41,328 nt of DNA, taken from Desmonostoc geniculatum HA4340-LM1 (GTDB lineage Bacteria; Cyanobacteriota; Cyanobacteriia; Cyanobacteriales; Nostocaceae). A model generated the notes under the pieces. That model was given only the letters and a program-made list of their open reading frames with translations. It did not search any database and had not been told where the DNA came from. This document shows positions 23,877 through 31,453 of the stretch, piece by piece. The stretch covers positions 1 through 41,328 of the forward strand of contig JAHHHB010000062.1 of assembly GCA_019359545.1 (NCBI GenBank), written 5' to 3'. The position numbers and the translations under genes are program-made. How positions within the stretch are numbered: position 1 is the stretch's first letter; every line of letters starts with the position of its first letter.

Positions 23877-24207
23877 GAGGATGTTTGAAAAGTGTCACAT
23901 AGCACATTAAATTTTAACATTACCCCCCCAACCCCCCGATATATTGGGGGGCTTTAAGAGACTATTTCCCCCCCTTTACAAGCTACGGTGTACACACAAG
24001 TCTGATCACCCCCCTTAATCCCCCCTTGTCAAGGGGGGAAACCAGAAAATCTAATTCCCTCCCCTTGACAAGGGGAGGGTTAGGGTGGGGTAATTCCAGG
24101 ACTGGTAGTGATTCGATAACTTGTGTGTACACGGTAGCCCTTTACAAGGGGGGTTTGGGGGGGTATTAGACACTTTGGGTAACAAATATAGCTTTTCAAA
24201 GACCCTC
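23877..24207. mobile_element. IS5-type MITE between mdnB and mdnC
   Basis: Left end GAGGATGTTTGAAAAGT (23877-23893) and right end GCTTTTCAAAGACCCTC (24191-24207) match at 14 of 17 positions when inverted, with TAA directly outside both. They belong to the same family as 20825-21193 and the IS5-like end at 2341-2357. The original length was about 165 bases before another element entered it. The interior is C/G-rich and could form hairpins on RNA. Confidence 0.8.
23982..24138. mobile_element. 157-bp miniature element nested in the mdnB-mdnC MITE
   Basis: Ends GCTACGGTGTACACACAAGT (23982-24001) and ACTTGTGTGTACACGGTAGC (24119-24138) match at 19 of 20 positions when inverted. CCTTTACAA stands on both sides (23973-23981 and 24139-24147), a nine-base target duplication. 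No gene is inside. Confidence 0.82.
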
Positions 24208-24270
24208 TAAGCACTGAAGTGCTTACTATGAACTTTTTATAAAAATCAGCACTTTAGTTAAAAATTTTCT

Positions 24271-25248
24271 ATGACAGTATTAATAGTTACTTTTAGCCAA
24301 GACAATGAAAGCATCCCTCTAGTCATCAAAGAAATTGAAGCTAGAGGAGAAAAAGCATTTCGATTTGACACAGACAGATATCCCACCGAAGTCAAGCTAG
24401 ATATTTACTCGGGCGATACTGAACGGGTGATTATTACTGATGGCGAACAGAAGCTTGATTTGAGTGAAGTGTCTTCAGTTTGGTATCGGCGGATGCGCTA
24501 CGGGCAGAAAATCCCCGACTCAATGGACAAGCAATACAGAGATGCGTCAATTCAGGAATGTCGCGTTACCGTCAGGGGGATGATTGCTAGCCTTCAAGGA
24601 TTCCACTTCGACAAAATGGCGAATGTAGATCGGGCTAATAATAAGCAACTACAGCTACAAGTTGCCCGACAAATTGGACTTTTAACTCCACGTACCCTGA
24701 CTTCCAACAATCCTGAAGCAGTCAAGCAATTTGCTCAAGAGTGTCAGCGAGGGATAATCACCAAGATGCTTTCTTCCTTTGCTATCTATGATGATCGGGG
24801 GCGAGAGAACGTTGTGTTTACTACTCCAGTTACAGATGACGATCTGGAGAATATGGAAGGACTGCGTTTTTGTCCGATGACGTTTCAAGAAAACGTGCCG
24901 AAGGCCTTGGAGTTGCGGACAACTATTGTCGGACATCGCATATTTACTGCCGCAGTAGATTCCCAAAGCTTGGAAGGATCTACTTACGACTGGCGCAAAG
25001 AGGGGAGAGCCTTAGTTAAGAATTGGCAACCCTACGACTTGCCCGGAGATGTTGAGAAAAAGCTGCTCAAACTGATGGCTTATTTTGGTTTAAACTATGG
25101 AGCAATAGATATTATCGTCACACCCGATGGTCAACACGTATTCCTTGAGGTTAACCCTGTGGGTGAATTTTTCTGGATGGAAATATTTTCACCACACTTT
25201 CCGATTTCGAGTGCGATCGCCGAAATTCTGCTGACTAACAAAAATTAG
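24271..25248 (+). CDS. mdnC: Microviridin ATP-grasp ligase MdnC (ester-forming)
   Basis: The 325-residue protein opens MTVLIVTFSQDNESIPLVIK and continues FRFDTDRYPTEVKLDIYSGD, very like characterised MdnC. It carries VDRANNKQLQLQVARQIGLL, GLRFCPMTFQENVPKALELR and the metal-binding FLEVNPVGEFFWMEIF. By family knowledge it acts first on the MdnA core, closing the Thr-Asp and Ser-Glu lactones, and it binds the PFFARFL leader helix. It is 439 bases from mdnB; nearly all of that distance is inserted miniature elements, so the two genes were once much closer. Confidence 0.93.
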   Translation: MTVLIVTFSQDNESIPLVIKEIEARGEKAFRFDTDRYPTEVKLDIYSGDTERVIITDGEQKLDLSEVSSVWYRRMRYGQKIPDSMDKQYRDASIQECRVTVRGMIASLQGFHFDKMANVDRANNKQLQLQVARQIGLLTPRTLTSNNPEAVKQFAQECQRGIITKMLSSFAIYDDRGRENVVFTTPVTDDDLENMEGLRFCPMTFQENVPKALELRTTIVGHRIFTAAVDSQSLEGSTYDWRKEGRALVKNWQPYDLPGDVEKKLLKLMAYFGLNYGAIDIIVTPDGQHVFLEVNPVGEFFWMEIFSPHFPISSAIAEILLTNKN

Positions 25249-25371
25249 AGCATGAGACATGAGGCATTGAATATCAGGTATTTCTGCTTTTGCTTTTCCT
25301 ACTACATTGCTTTTTCATCCCCTACCTATTTGAGTATTGGTAGTGGGATTTTCCTGTGAGAAGGTACACTC

Positions 25372-25467
25372 ATATCATGTCCGCTTAAAGACTTATTGTT
25401 TAGACTGACACCGAGACGCTCTAACGCAGAGAGATTTTAATCATAAGTGATTAGTCGGACATGATAT
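25372..25467. mobile_element. Miniature inverted-repeat element between mdnC and mdnE
   Basis: The arms ATATCATGTCCG and CGGACATGATAT are perfect inverses at the tips and remain similar inward (TTAAAGACTTA against TAATCACTTA), 19 of 23 positions inside the first base. Length is 96 bases. It occupies the middle of the 308-base spacer before the exporter gene; the rest of the spacer shows nothing else. Confidence 0.65.
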
Positions 25468-25556
25468 AACGTGCCAAATTGCAGTATGGTAGAAAATGGT
25501 CTATGAGTCCGATTTTATCAGATTCAACTCTCAAAGGTCTTCTTCAAAATTAGAAT

Positions 25557-27392
25557 ATGCAGACTCAAGTTGTTCGTAATCAAACCACAACAAATCCTTT
25601 TTCAGCTTTTACTCAATTTTGGGAAGATGTCAGAGTGGTCGCTCAACCTTACTGGTATCCAACAGAGGCAGGAGGAAGAGCATTTTCAGATGTGATTCGT
25701 TCATGGGGAATGCTCATTCTCTTAGTGTTATTAATAGTTGGACTTGTAGGTATAAACGCTGCAAATAGCTACTGGAATCGCTATGTACTCGATATTGTTA
25801 TTCAAGAAAAAAACCTTGATAAATATAATAGTACTTTATTATTATCTAGTATCATTCTTGTAACAATAGTTCTATTGGTAACTTTTTTAAGATATGTCAG
25901 AAAAAAAATAGTTCTTGATTGGTATAAATGGCTAAATAATCATACTTTAGAAAAATATCTGAGCAATCAAGCTTATTATAAAATAAATTTTAAATCTGAT
26001 ATAGATAATCCAGATCAGCGCCTAGCTCAAGAAATAGAACCTATTACCAGCAATGCTTTGAATTTTTCTGCTACCTTCCTAGAAAAAGTTCTGGAAATGG
26101 GAAGTTCTATAATAATTCTCTGGACACTTTACCCACAAATCGCAATTTATTTGGTCATTTATACAATTATAGGTAATTTAGTAGCTGTTTACATAAATCA
26201 ATCACTAACTAAAATTAATCAAGAAGAACTGGCGTTTAAAGCAGACTTTGCTTATTGCTTGACTCATGTTCGGAATCATGCTGAATCGATTGCTTTTTTT
26301 CAGGGTGAAGAAGAAGAATTAAATATAATTGAGCGGCGATTTAATAATGTTTTGAAAACTGCTGAACGGAGGCTGAATTGGGAGAGAGGGCAAGACGCTT
26401 TTGCCAGAGCATATCAGTCTGCTATCGGTGTATTTTCGATGTTCCTTCTCACACCTTTATTTATTCAAAATCAAATTGATTATGGAGAAATTAACCAAAT
26501 TAGTTTCACTTGCTTTATGTTTTCTAATTCTCTGGGAGAATTAATAGCTCAATTTGGGGTTTCAGGGCGATTTTCCAGTTACGTACAGCGTTTAGCTGAG
26601 TTTTCTGATGCGCTACAGGCTGTTAGTAAACAACCAGAGAATGTCAGTACTATTAAAGTCATAGAAGAAAAACGTTTAGCTTTTGAGAATGTGACTTTAC
26701 TAACACCAAACTATGAACAGATAATTGTTGAAGATTTGTCAGTTTCTATTAGCCCAGGTGAAGGGTTATTGATTGTTGGCCCTAGTGGTAGGGGTAAAAG
26801 TTCTCTGTTGCGAGCGATCGCAGGTTTGTGGAATGCTGGAACTGGTCGTCTGGTGCGTCCTTCGCTAAAAGAAATGTTATTCTTACCCCAGCGTCCTTAT
26901 ATCATTTTGGGTACTTTGCGCGAACAGCTACTCTATCCACATACAGATAGCAAAATGAGCGATCGCCAACTCGAAGAAATTTTGCAACAAGTTAATCTGC
27001 AACACTTGCTTACCCGTGTAGATGGCTTTGATACAGAAGTTCCTTGGGAAAATATATTGTCGTTGGGAGAACAACAACGCCTCGCTTTTGCGCGACTATT
27101 AATTACACATCCTAGTTTCACTATCTTAGATGAAGCAACGAGCGCTTTAGATTTGAATAACGAAGGTAATTTATATCAACAATTACAAGAAACGAAAACA
27201 ACTTTTATCAGTGTTGGGCATAGGGAAAGTTTATTTAATTATCATCAATGGGTATTAGAACTTTCACAAGAATCTAGTTGGCAACTTGTTTCTATACAAG
27301 ATTATCAACGGCAAAAAGGAATTACTATTAAATCCTTACAAAAGGAGCAAATTACAATAGATGTTTCCCCTAAAATTGAGAAATCCTCATAA
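25557..27392 (+). CDS. mdnE: Microviridin ABC exporter, fused permease and ATPase
   Basis: The 611-residue protein joins an N-terminal membrane domain of about six helices (GMLILLVLLIVGLVGINAAN onward, residues about 45-330) to an ATPase domain. It belongs to the ABCD/SbmA-like type and has no peptidase C39 domain, so it does not itself cut the leader. The ATPase shows Walker A GPSGRGKSS (near 408-416), signature LSLGEQQR (near 500) and Walker B FTILDEATSALD (near 521). In microviridin clusters this protein is needed for export and is thought to scaffold the modification enzymes. The gene order here is mdnA-B-C-E-D. Confidence 0.9.
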   Translation: MQTQVVRNQTTTNPFSAFTQFWEDVRVVAQPYWYPTEAGGRAFSDVIRSWGMLILLVLLIVGLVGINAANSYWNRYVLDIVIQEKNLDKYNSTLLLSSIILVTIVLLVTFLRYVRKKIVLDWYKWLNNHTLEKYLSNQAYYKINFKSDIDNPDQRLAQEIEPITSNALNFSATFLEKVLEMGSSIIILWTLYPQIAIYLVIYTIIGNLVAVYINQSLTKINQEELAFKADFAYCLTHVRNHAESIAFFQGEEEELNIIERRFNNVLKTAERRLNWERGQDAFARAYQSAIGVFSMFLLTPLFIQNQIDYGEINQISFTCFMFSNSLGELIAQFGVSGRFSSYVQRLAEFSDALQAVSKQPENVSTIKVIEEKRLAFENVTLLTPNYEQIIVEDLSVSISPGEGLLIVGPSGRGKSSLLRAIAGLWNAGTGRLVRPSLKEMLFLPQRPYIILGTLREQLLYPHTDSKMSDRQLEEILQQVNLQHLLTRVDGFDTEVPWENILSLGEQQRLAFARLLITHPSFTILDEATSALDLNNEGNLYQQLQETKTTFISVGHRESLFNYHQWVLELSQESSWQLVSIQDYQRQKGITIKSLQKEQITIDVSPKIEKSS

Positions 27393-27480
27393 ATTTTGAA
27401 AATTCTATCCTTTAGAGGATGTTAATAAAATCAAAAAAGCTTAGGTAAAAATTTAGCAAATCAAATAGTAATTATATATC

Positions 27481-28014
27481 ATGGAAAATCTTGTTACCAC
27501 ACGATTATATTTAGTACCTTTGACGCTAGAAGTAGTAAAAGTAGCAATCATGGGGAATGATGAATTAGCATCATTTCTAGGGGTGACTGTTTTACCCAAT
27601 TGGCAGGATGACGAGTTTATTAAAAATTTGCCAATGGTTGCAGATATTCTGTGCAAATATCCGTTCCAAAGTGAATGGGGATGGGGAAGTTTAATCATTC
27701 ATAAGGCAGAAAACACGCTTATTGGTCACGTTATGGTGAAAGTTATTCCAGATGCTACAGGTTTACCCACAGGTTCGTTAGAAATTGGCTATCACATAAC
27801 TCCATCATATCGACAACAGGGTTACGCTTCTGAAGCTACAAAAGCTGTGGTAGATTGGGCGTTGTCTCAACCTAGTGTACAAAATGTGACTGCTGGATGC
27901 GATCCAAATAATATCCCTTCAAAGCGGGTGCTAGAAAAAATCGGAATGCAGCTGATAGAATCACGACCTAAGGTATTAGTATGGAAATTATGCAAAACAG
28001 CTAGCAGAACATAA
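27481..28014 (+). CDS. mdnD: GNAT N-acetyltransferase of the microviridin cluster
   Basis: The 177-residue protein is a GNAT of the RimJ/RimL type: MENLVTTRLYLVPLTLEVVK at the start, LEIGYHITPSYRQQGYASEA containing the acetyl-CoA-binding RxxGxA turn, and AGCDPNNIPSKRVLEKIGMQ near the end. In microviridin pathways MdnD acetylates the new N-terminus of the core after leader removal. It starts 88 bases after mdnE and is the last gene of the cluster. The leader protease is not in the cluster, as is usual. Confidence 0.9.
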   Translation: MENLVTTRLYLVPLTLEVVKVAIMGNDELASFLGVTVLPNWQDDEFIKNLPMVADILCKYPFQSEWGWGSLIIHKAENTLIGHVMVKVIPDATGLPTGSLEIGYHITPSYRQQGYASEATKAVVDWALSQPSVQNVTAGCDPNNIPSKRVLEKIGMQLIESRPKVLVWKLCKTASRT

Positions 28015-28016
28015 AA

Positions 28017-28275
28017 TATAGCAATCCTATTTGAGTTGTGAAAAATATCAGTAATGGCTGTTGACTGTTAACAGTTGACAGTCAGCACAATTCGCTGCTT
28101 TTCGCAATTCGCTGCTTTTCGCAATTAATGCCCACGGATAAATCCGGGGGCTTGAACCAAGCAAAGTTTAAAATTTATCTATCCATAAATGAATTGAGGG
28201 GCTTGTACCATCAAGGAATAATTGGTCAACCGCCAACAGTAGCAAGATTTGACTTTCTCATTTAGGACTGCTATA
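28017..28275. mobile_element. Inverted-repeat element (~259 bp) after mdnD
   Basis: The left end TATAGCAATCCTATTTGAG and the right end CTCATTTAGGACTGCTATA match at 16 of 19 positions when inverted. Inside are a duplicated TTCGCTGCTTTTCGCAA and a hairpin CCCACGGATAAATCCGGGGG. No gene is seen. The remaining 28276-28724 is AT-rich, without a convincing frame, and probably holds the promoter of the polysaccharide genes. Confidence 0.5.
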
Positions 28276-28724
28276 TTTCATTTTCCTGTTAAGTATCTAC
28301 CTTTAGGAATACAACAAATTGAAGAGGTAATTAAGTTCCGATGTAGATACAACAAAGATTACATCTATCTTTGTTGAACCTGAGTTTGACGAATCAAAGC
28401 CGCAAGGTTTATTGATAAATAATTCCTAAATTCAAAATGCACATTTAGTGCCAATTGAGATATTTTTTTGAGAAAATTCTCGATAAATTAGCTTTTTTGG
28501 CTGTAAAAGGTGCGATATCTGACTACAAGCACTCTTCGTCAACTCCAACGGAGAAGATAGCCGATTGGGTTGAGCTAAGCCTTTAGAAAATTGAGATGTT
28601 TGACGATGTTCAAGCATCTGTAGGGATAAGCAAAGGAAAGTTATTTGACAAAAGTTTGAGAGCTATTTTACGGCTGTGGAAATGTATCTGATTGTTTGCA
28701 CCCAAGTTGTGTAGGGTTAACTTC

Positions 28725-29936
28725 ATGCATAAACCAGTTCTGACAATTTTTTATCAATTCAATCCTTGGAACAGCAGTATTGGAGGAATTCAGACCTTAA
28801 TCAAAATGTTTATTAAATACGCACCCAGAGAATTTGAGGTGCGCCTTGTAGGAACAGGAGATGATAACTTTCAGCCTACTCAAAAGTGGCAAACAGCAGA
28901 AATCGCAGGTAAAGAAATTAGTTATTTGCCTTTATTTTCCTTGAAAGATGATAATGTTAGAAGTCTGATTCCCACCACGCTCAAGTATACGGCTGCTCTT
29001 TTAGGACGTTATTTGTCCTCAGATTTTATGCACTTTCATCGGTTAGAACCAAGCTTGGCAGCTTGGAATTGGCAGGGAGAAAAAACTTTGTTTATCCATA
29101 ATGATATTCACACACAGATGCAAACTGTGGGGGAGCAAAAGGCGATTCTTTGGAGAAGATTTCCCGCAGCATATTTTGCCCTGGAAAGTTTATTACTTCG
29201 CCAATTTAGCGAAATTCTTTCATGCAATACTGATGCAACACAATTTTATCAACGGCGTTATCCCAACTTACAAAATCGCGTTGCATACATCAAAAATTCC
29301 TTTGATGGCGAAATTTTCTATCCTTTGAGTCAGTCACAACGTTACATTTATCGGCGTGAATTAGCTATCAAATTGGGTTTGGATGAAGGAACACGTTTTA
29401 TCTTATTTGCCGGTCGTTTGCATCCGCAAAAAGATCCGTTACTGCTAGTCCGTGGGTTCGCTGCTTTAAATCAACCGCAAACTCATTTACTAATAGCAGG
29501 TGATGGGGAGTTAGCGACAGAAATACGTGGCGAAATTGCTCGGTTGGGATTATCTGGTCGGGTGACAATGTTGGGGGCAATTGGTATAGAAGAACTGGCA
29601 AGGTTACATCGAATATGCAATGTTTTAGTTTTATGCAGTGCTTACGAAGGTCTACCTTTGGTAGTTTTGGAAGCGCTGGCTAGTGGGACACCAGTGGTTA
29701 CTACTAGATGTGGTGAAACTCCAAAATTGCTAGCTGCTGACAATGGTGTTGTTTGTAAACAACGGACATCAGAGTGTGTGGCAGATGCCTTACGCCAAGT
29801 AATACTGCATCCTGAAAACTATCCAATTGCATCTTGTGTGGCGACTGCAAAACCCTATGGCGCTCAAACTGTTATCGAAGATGTCTACAGCAAAATGCTA
29901 AGTCGTTGGAACTTAGCAGGCCATTCGGCGAGTTGA
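28725..29936 (+). CDS. Glycosyltransferase family 4
   Basis: Starting from ATG at 28725 (MHKPVLTIFYQFNPW), the protein has 403 residues; an in-frame TTG 33 bases upstream is less likely. It has the GT-B fold: an N-terminal acceptor domain with the glycine-rich SSIGGIQTLIKMF and a C-terminal nucleotide-sugar domain with FILFAGRLHPQKDPLLLVRG, LIAGDGEL and the EX7E motif in YEGLPLVVLEALASGTPVVT. It transfers a sugar with retention onto a growing lipid-linked oligosaccharide; donor and acceptor are unknown. It is the first gene of the exopolysaccharide locus. Confidence 0.88.
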   Translation: MHKPVLTIFYQFNPWNSSIGGIQTLIKMFIKYAPREFEVRLVGTGDDNFQPTQKWQTAEIAGKEISYLPLFSLKDDNVRSLIPTTLKYTAALLGRYLSSDFMHFHRLEPSLAAWNWQGEKTLFIHNDIHTQMQTVGEQKAILWRRFPAAYFALESLLLRQFSEILSCNTDATQFYQRRYPNLQNRVAYIKNSFDGEIFYPLSQSQRYIYRRELAIKLGLDEGTRFILFAGRLHPQKDPLLLVRGFAALNQPQTHLLIAGDGELATEIRGEIARLGLSGRVTMLGAIGIEELARLHRICNVLVLCSAYEGLPLVVLEALASGTPVVTTRCGETPKLLAADNGVVCKQRTSECVADALRQVILHPENYPIASCVATAKPYGAQTVIEDVYSKMLSRWNLAGHSAS

Positions 29937-30045
29937 TGATACGATTTTGGATTTTGGATTTTGGATTGAGGATCACCTTATATTGCATTTATTTTTCAAA
30001 TTGTTATGACTCAAACAAACATTTTTCAGAAAATAACTCATTGCC

Positions 30046-31266
30046 ATGAAAATAGCCGTCATTGGTGTGAAAGGTTTACCTCCCAAACAAGGAGGAATTG
30101 AGCATTATTGTGCAGAAGTGTATCCTCGGATAATCGAACAAGGACATTGTGTTGATTTATTCGCTCGGTCTTCTAATATAAATTATCCTTGGTTTGGGGA
30201 TTATGACTTTTGGGGTGTGCGAGTCATCTCCTTGCCTAGTTGGGGTTTGCGTGGGGTTGATGCTTTTATTACCTCGGCACTGGGAGCGATCGCTGCTTGT
30301 GGTCAGCAATATGATATTGTTCATTTTCAGGCTTTAGGCCCATCTCTATTTACTTGTTTACCTAGAATTGCTAGCTCTACAAAGGTTGTAGTTACATGTC
30401 ACGGCTTAGACTGGCAACGCGCCAAGTGGGGTAATTTTTCTAGTCAGCTAATTCTTTTGGGCGAAAAAGCAGCTGTGCGCTTTGCCCAAGGGCTAGTTGT
30501 GGTGTCAAAAGACCTAAAATCCTACTTTCTGGAAACCTATAACCGAGAAACAGTCTACATCCCCAGCGCTCCCGCTACTTACGGCACCTCAGACCCCAAA
30601 TTTTCCTACGTTAACTCTTTGGGTTTGACACCAGGGCGCTACATTCTGTTTTTAGGCAGACTTGTACCAGAAAAGCGTCCTGACTTGCTGGTTGAAGCTT
30701 TTTGTGCATTGAAACCAAGTGGATGGAAACTGGTTCTGGCTGGAGGTGTCAGCGATACTAAATCCTTCAGTGCCAAGCTATTAGAAAAGGTTGCCAATCA
30801 TCGAGATATCGTATTTGCAGGCGAACTCCAAAGAAGTCGTCTTTGGGAAATTGTCCGGGGAGCGGGGTTATTTGTCCTACCTTCTGACGTGGAAGGACTA
30901 CCTTTGGCAATGTTAGAGGCGATGCGGGAAGGTATACCGGTGCTGGCGAGTAACATTCCACCCCACCAGCAATTGATTAATGGTAATCGGGGGATGCTTT
31001 TTAAAGCTGGAAACCTAGACTCTTGTATACATTCCTTAGATTGGGCGATTAATCATCTGATGGAAATGGCGGCAATGGCTAAAAATGCACAAACATACGT
31101 GCAGTTCAACTACAGTTGGGATCACATTACTTCTGAAACCTTAAAACTATACACAAATATTCTGAATTCGCCTGAGCCAGTAGGGGTATCGGAGCCTAGT
31201 GTTCTATCACGAGTGATGACTGACACGGGGACGCGGGGACGCGGGGATGGGGGGATGGGGGGATGA
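30046..31266 (+). CDS. Glycosyltransferase family 4, with repeat-encoded tail
   Basis: The 406-residue GT-B protein opens with MKIAVIGVKGLPPKQGGIEH, the glycine-rich loop of the acceptor domain. It contains VVVTCHGLDWQRAKWG, YILFLGRLVPEKRPDLLVEA and EGLPLAMLEAMREGIPVLAS, the EX7E motif. The final twelve or so residues (TRGRGDGGMGG) are translated from a GACGCGG/GGGGGAT low-complexity repeat that has replaced the original 3' end. It resembles the GT4 group with rhamnosyl- or glucosyl-transferases of polysaccharide loci; specificity is unknown. Confidence 0.88.
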   Translation: MKIAVIGVKGLPPKQGGIEHYCAEVYPRIIEQGHCVDLFARSSNINYPWFGDYDFWGVRVISLPSWGLRGVDAFITSALGAIAACGQQYDIVHFQALGPSLFTCLPRIASSTKVVVTCHGLDWQRAKWGNFSSQLILLGEKAAVRFAQGLVVVSKDLKSYFLETYNRETVYIPSAPATYGTSDPKFSYVNSLGLTPGRYILFLGRLVPEKRPDLLVEAFCALKPSGWKLVLAGGVSDTKSFSAKLLEKVANHRDIVFAGELQRSRLWEIVRGAGLFVLPSDVEGLPLAMLEAMREGIPVLASNIPPHQQLINGNRGMLFKAGNLDSCIHSLDWAINHLMEMAAMAKNAQTYVQFNYSWDHITSETLKLYTNILNSPEPVGVSEPSVLSRVMTDTGTRGRGDGGMGG

Positions 31267-31436
31267 GGGGATGAGGGAGATGGGGAGCAGGGGAGCAGGG
31301 GAGCAGGGGAGATGGGGAGCAGGGGAGCAGGGGAGCAGTAAGTTTTTCCCCTCTGCCCCTCTGCCCCTCTGCCCCTTGTGCCCAATGCCCAATGCCCAAT
31401 GCCCAATGCCTAATGCCCAATGCCCAATGCCCAATG
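31225..31436. repeat. Low-complexity repeat cluster between polysaccharide genes
   Basis: GGGACGCG, GGGGGAT and GGGAGCAGG units are followed by their partial inverse (CTCTGCCC) and by seven or more CCCAATG units. The first part is read as the end of the upstream glycosyltransferase, and the whole can appear as a false N-terminal extension of the next gene. Confidence 0.8.
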
Positions 31437-31453
31437 ACACAAAGGTATATGTA

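Noticed and set aside
27413..27430. GAGGATGTTAATAAAAT near mdnE resembling an IS5-type MITE end
   Set aside because: It diverges after nine bases and has no partner end or TAA flanks.
28432..28617. Minus-strand frame of 61 residues upstream of the first glycosyltransferase
   Set aside because: Low-information sequence without motif or plausible context.
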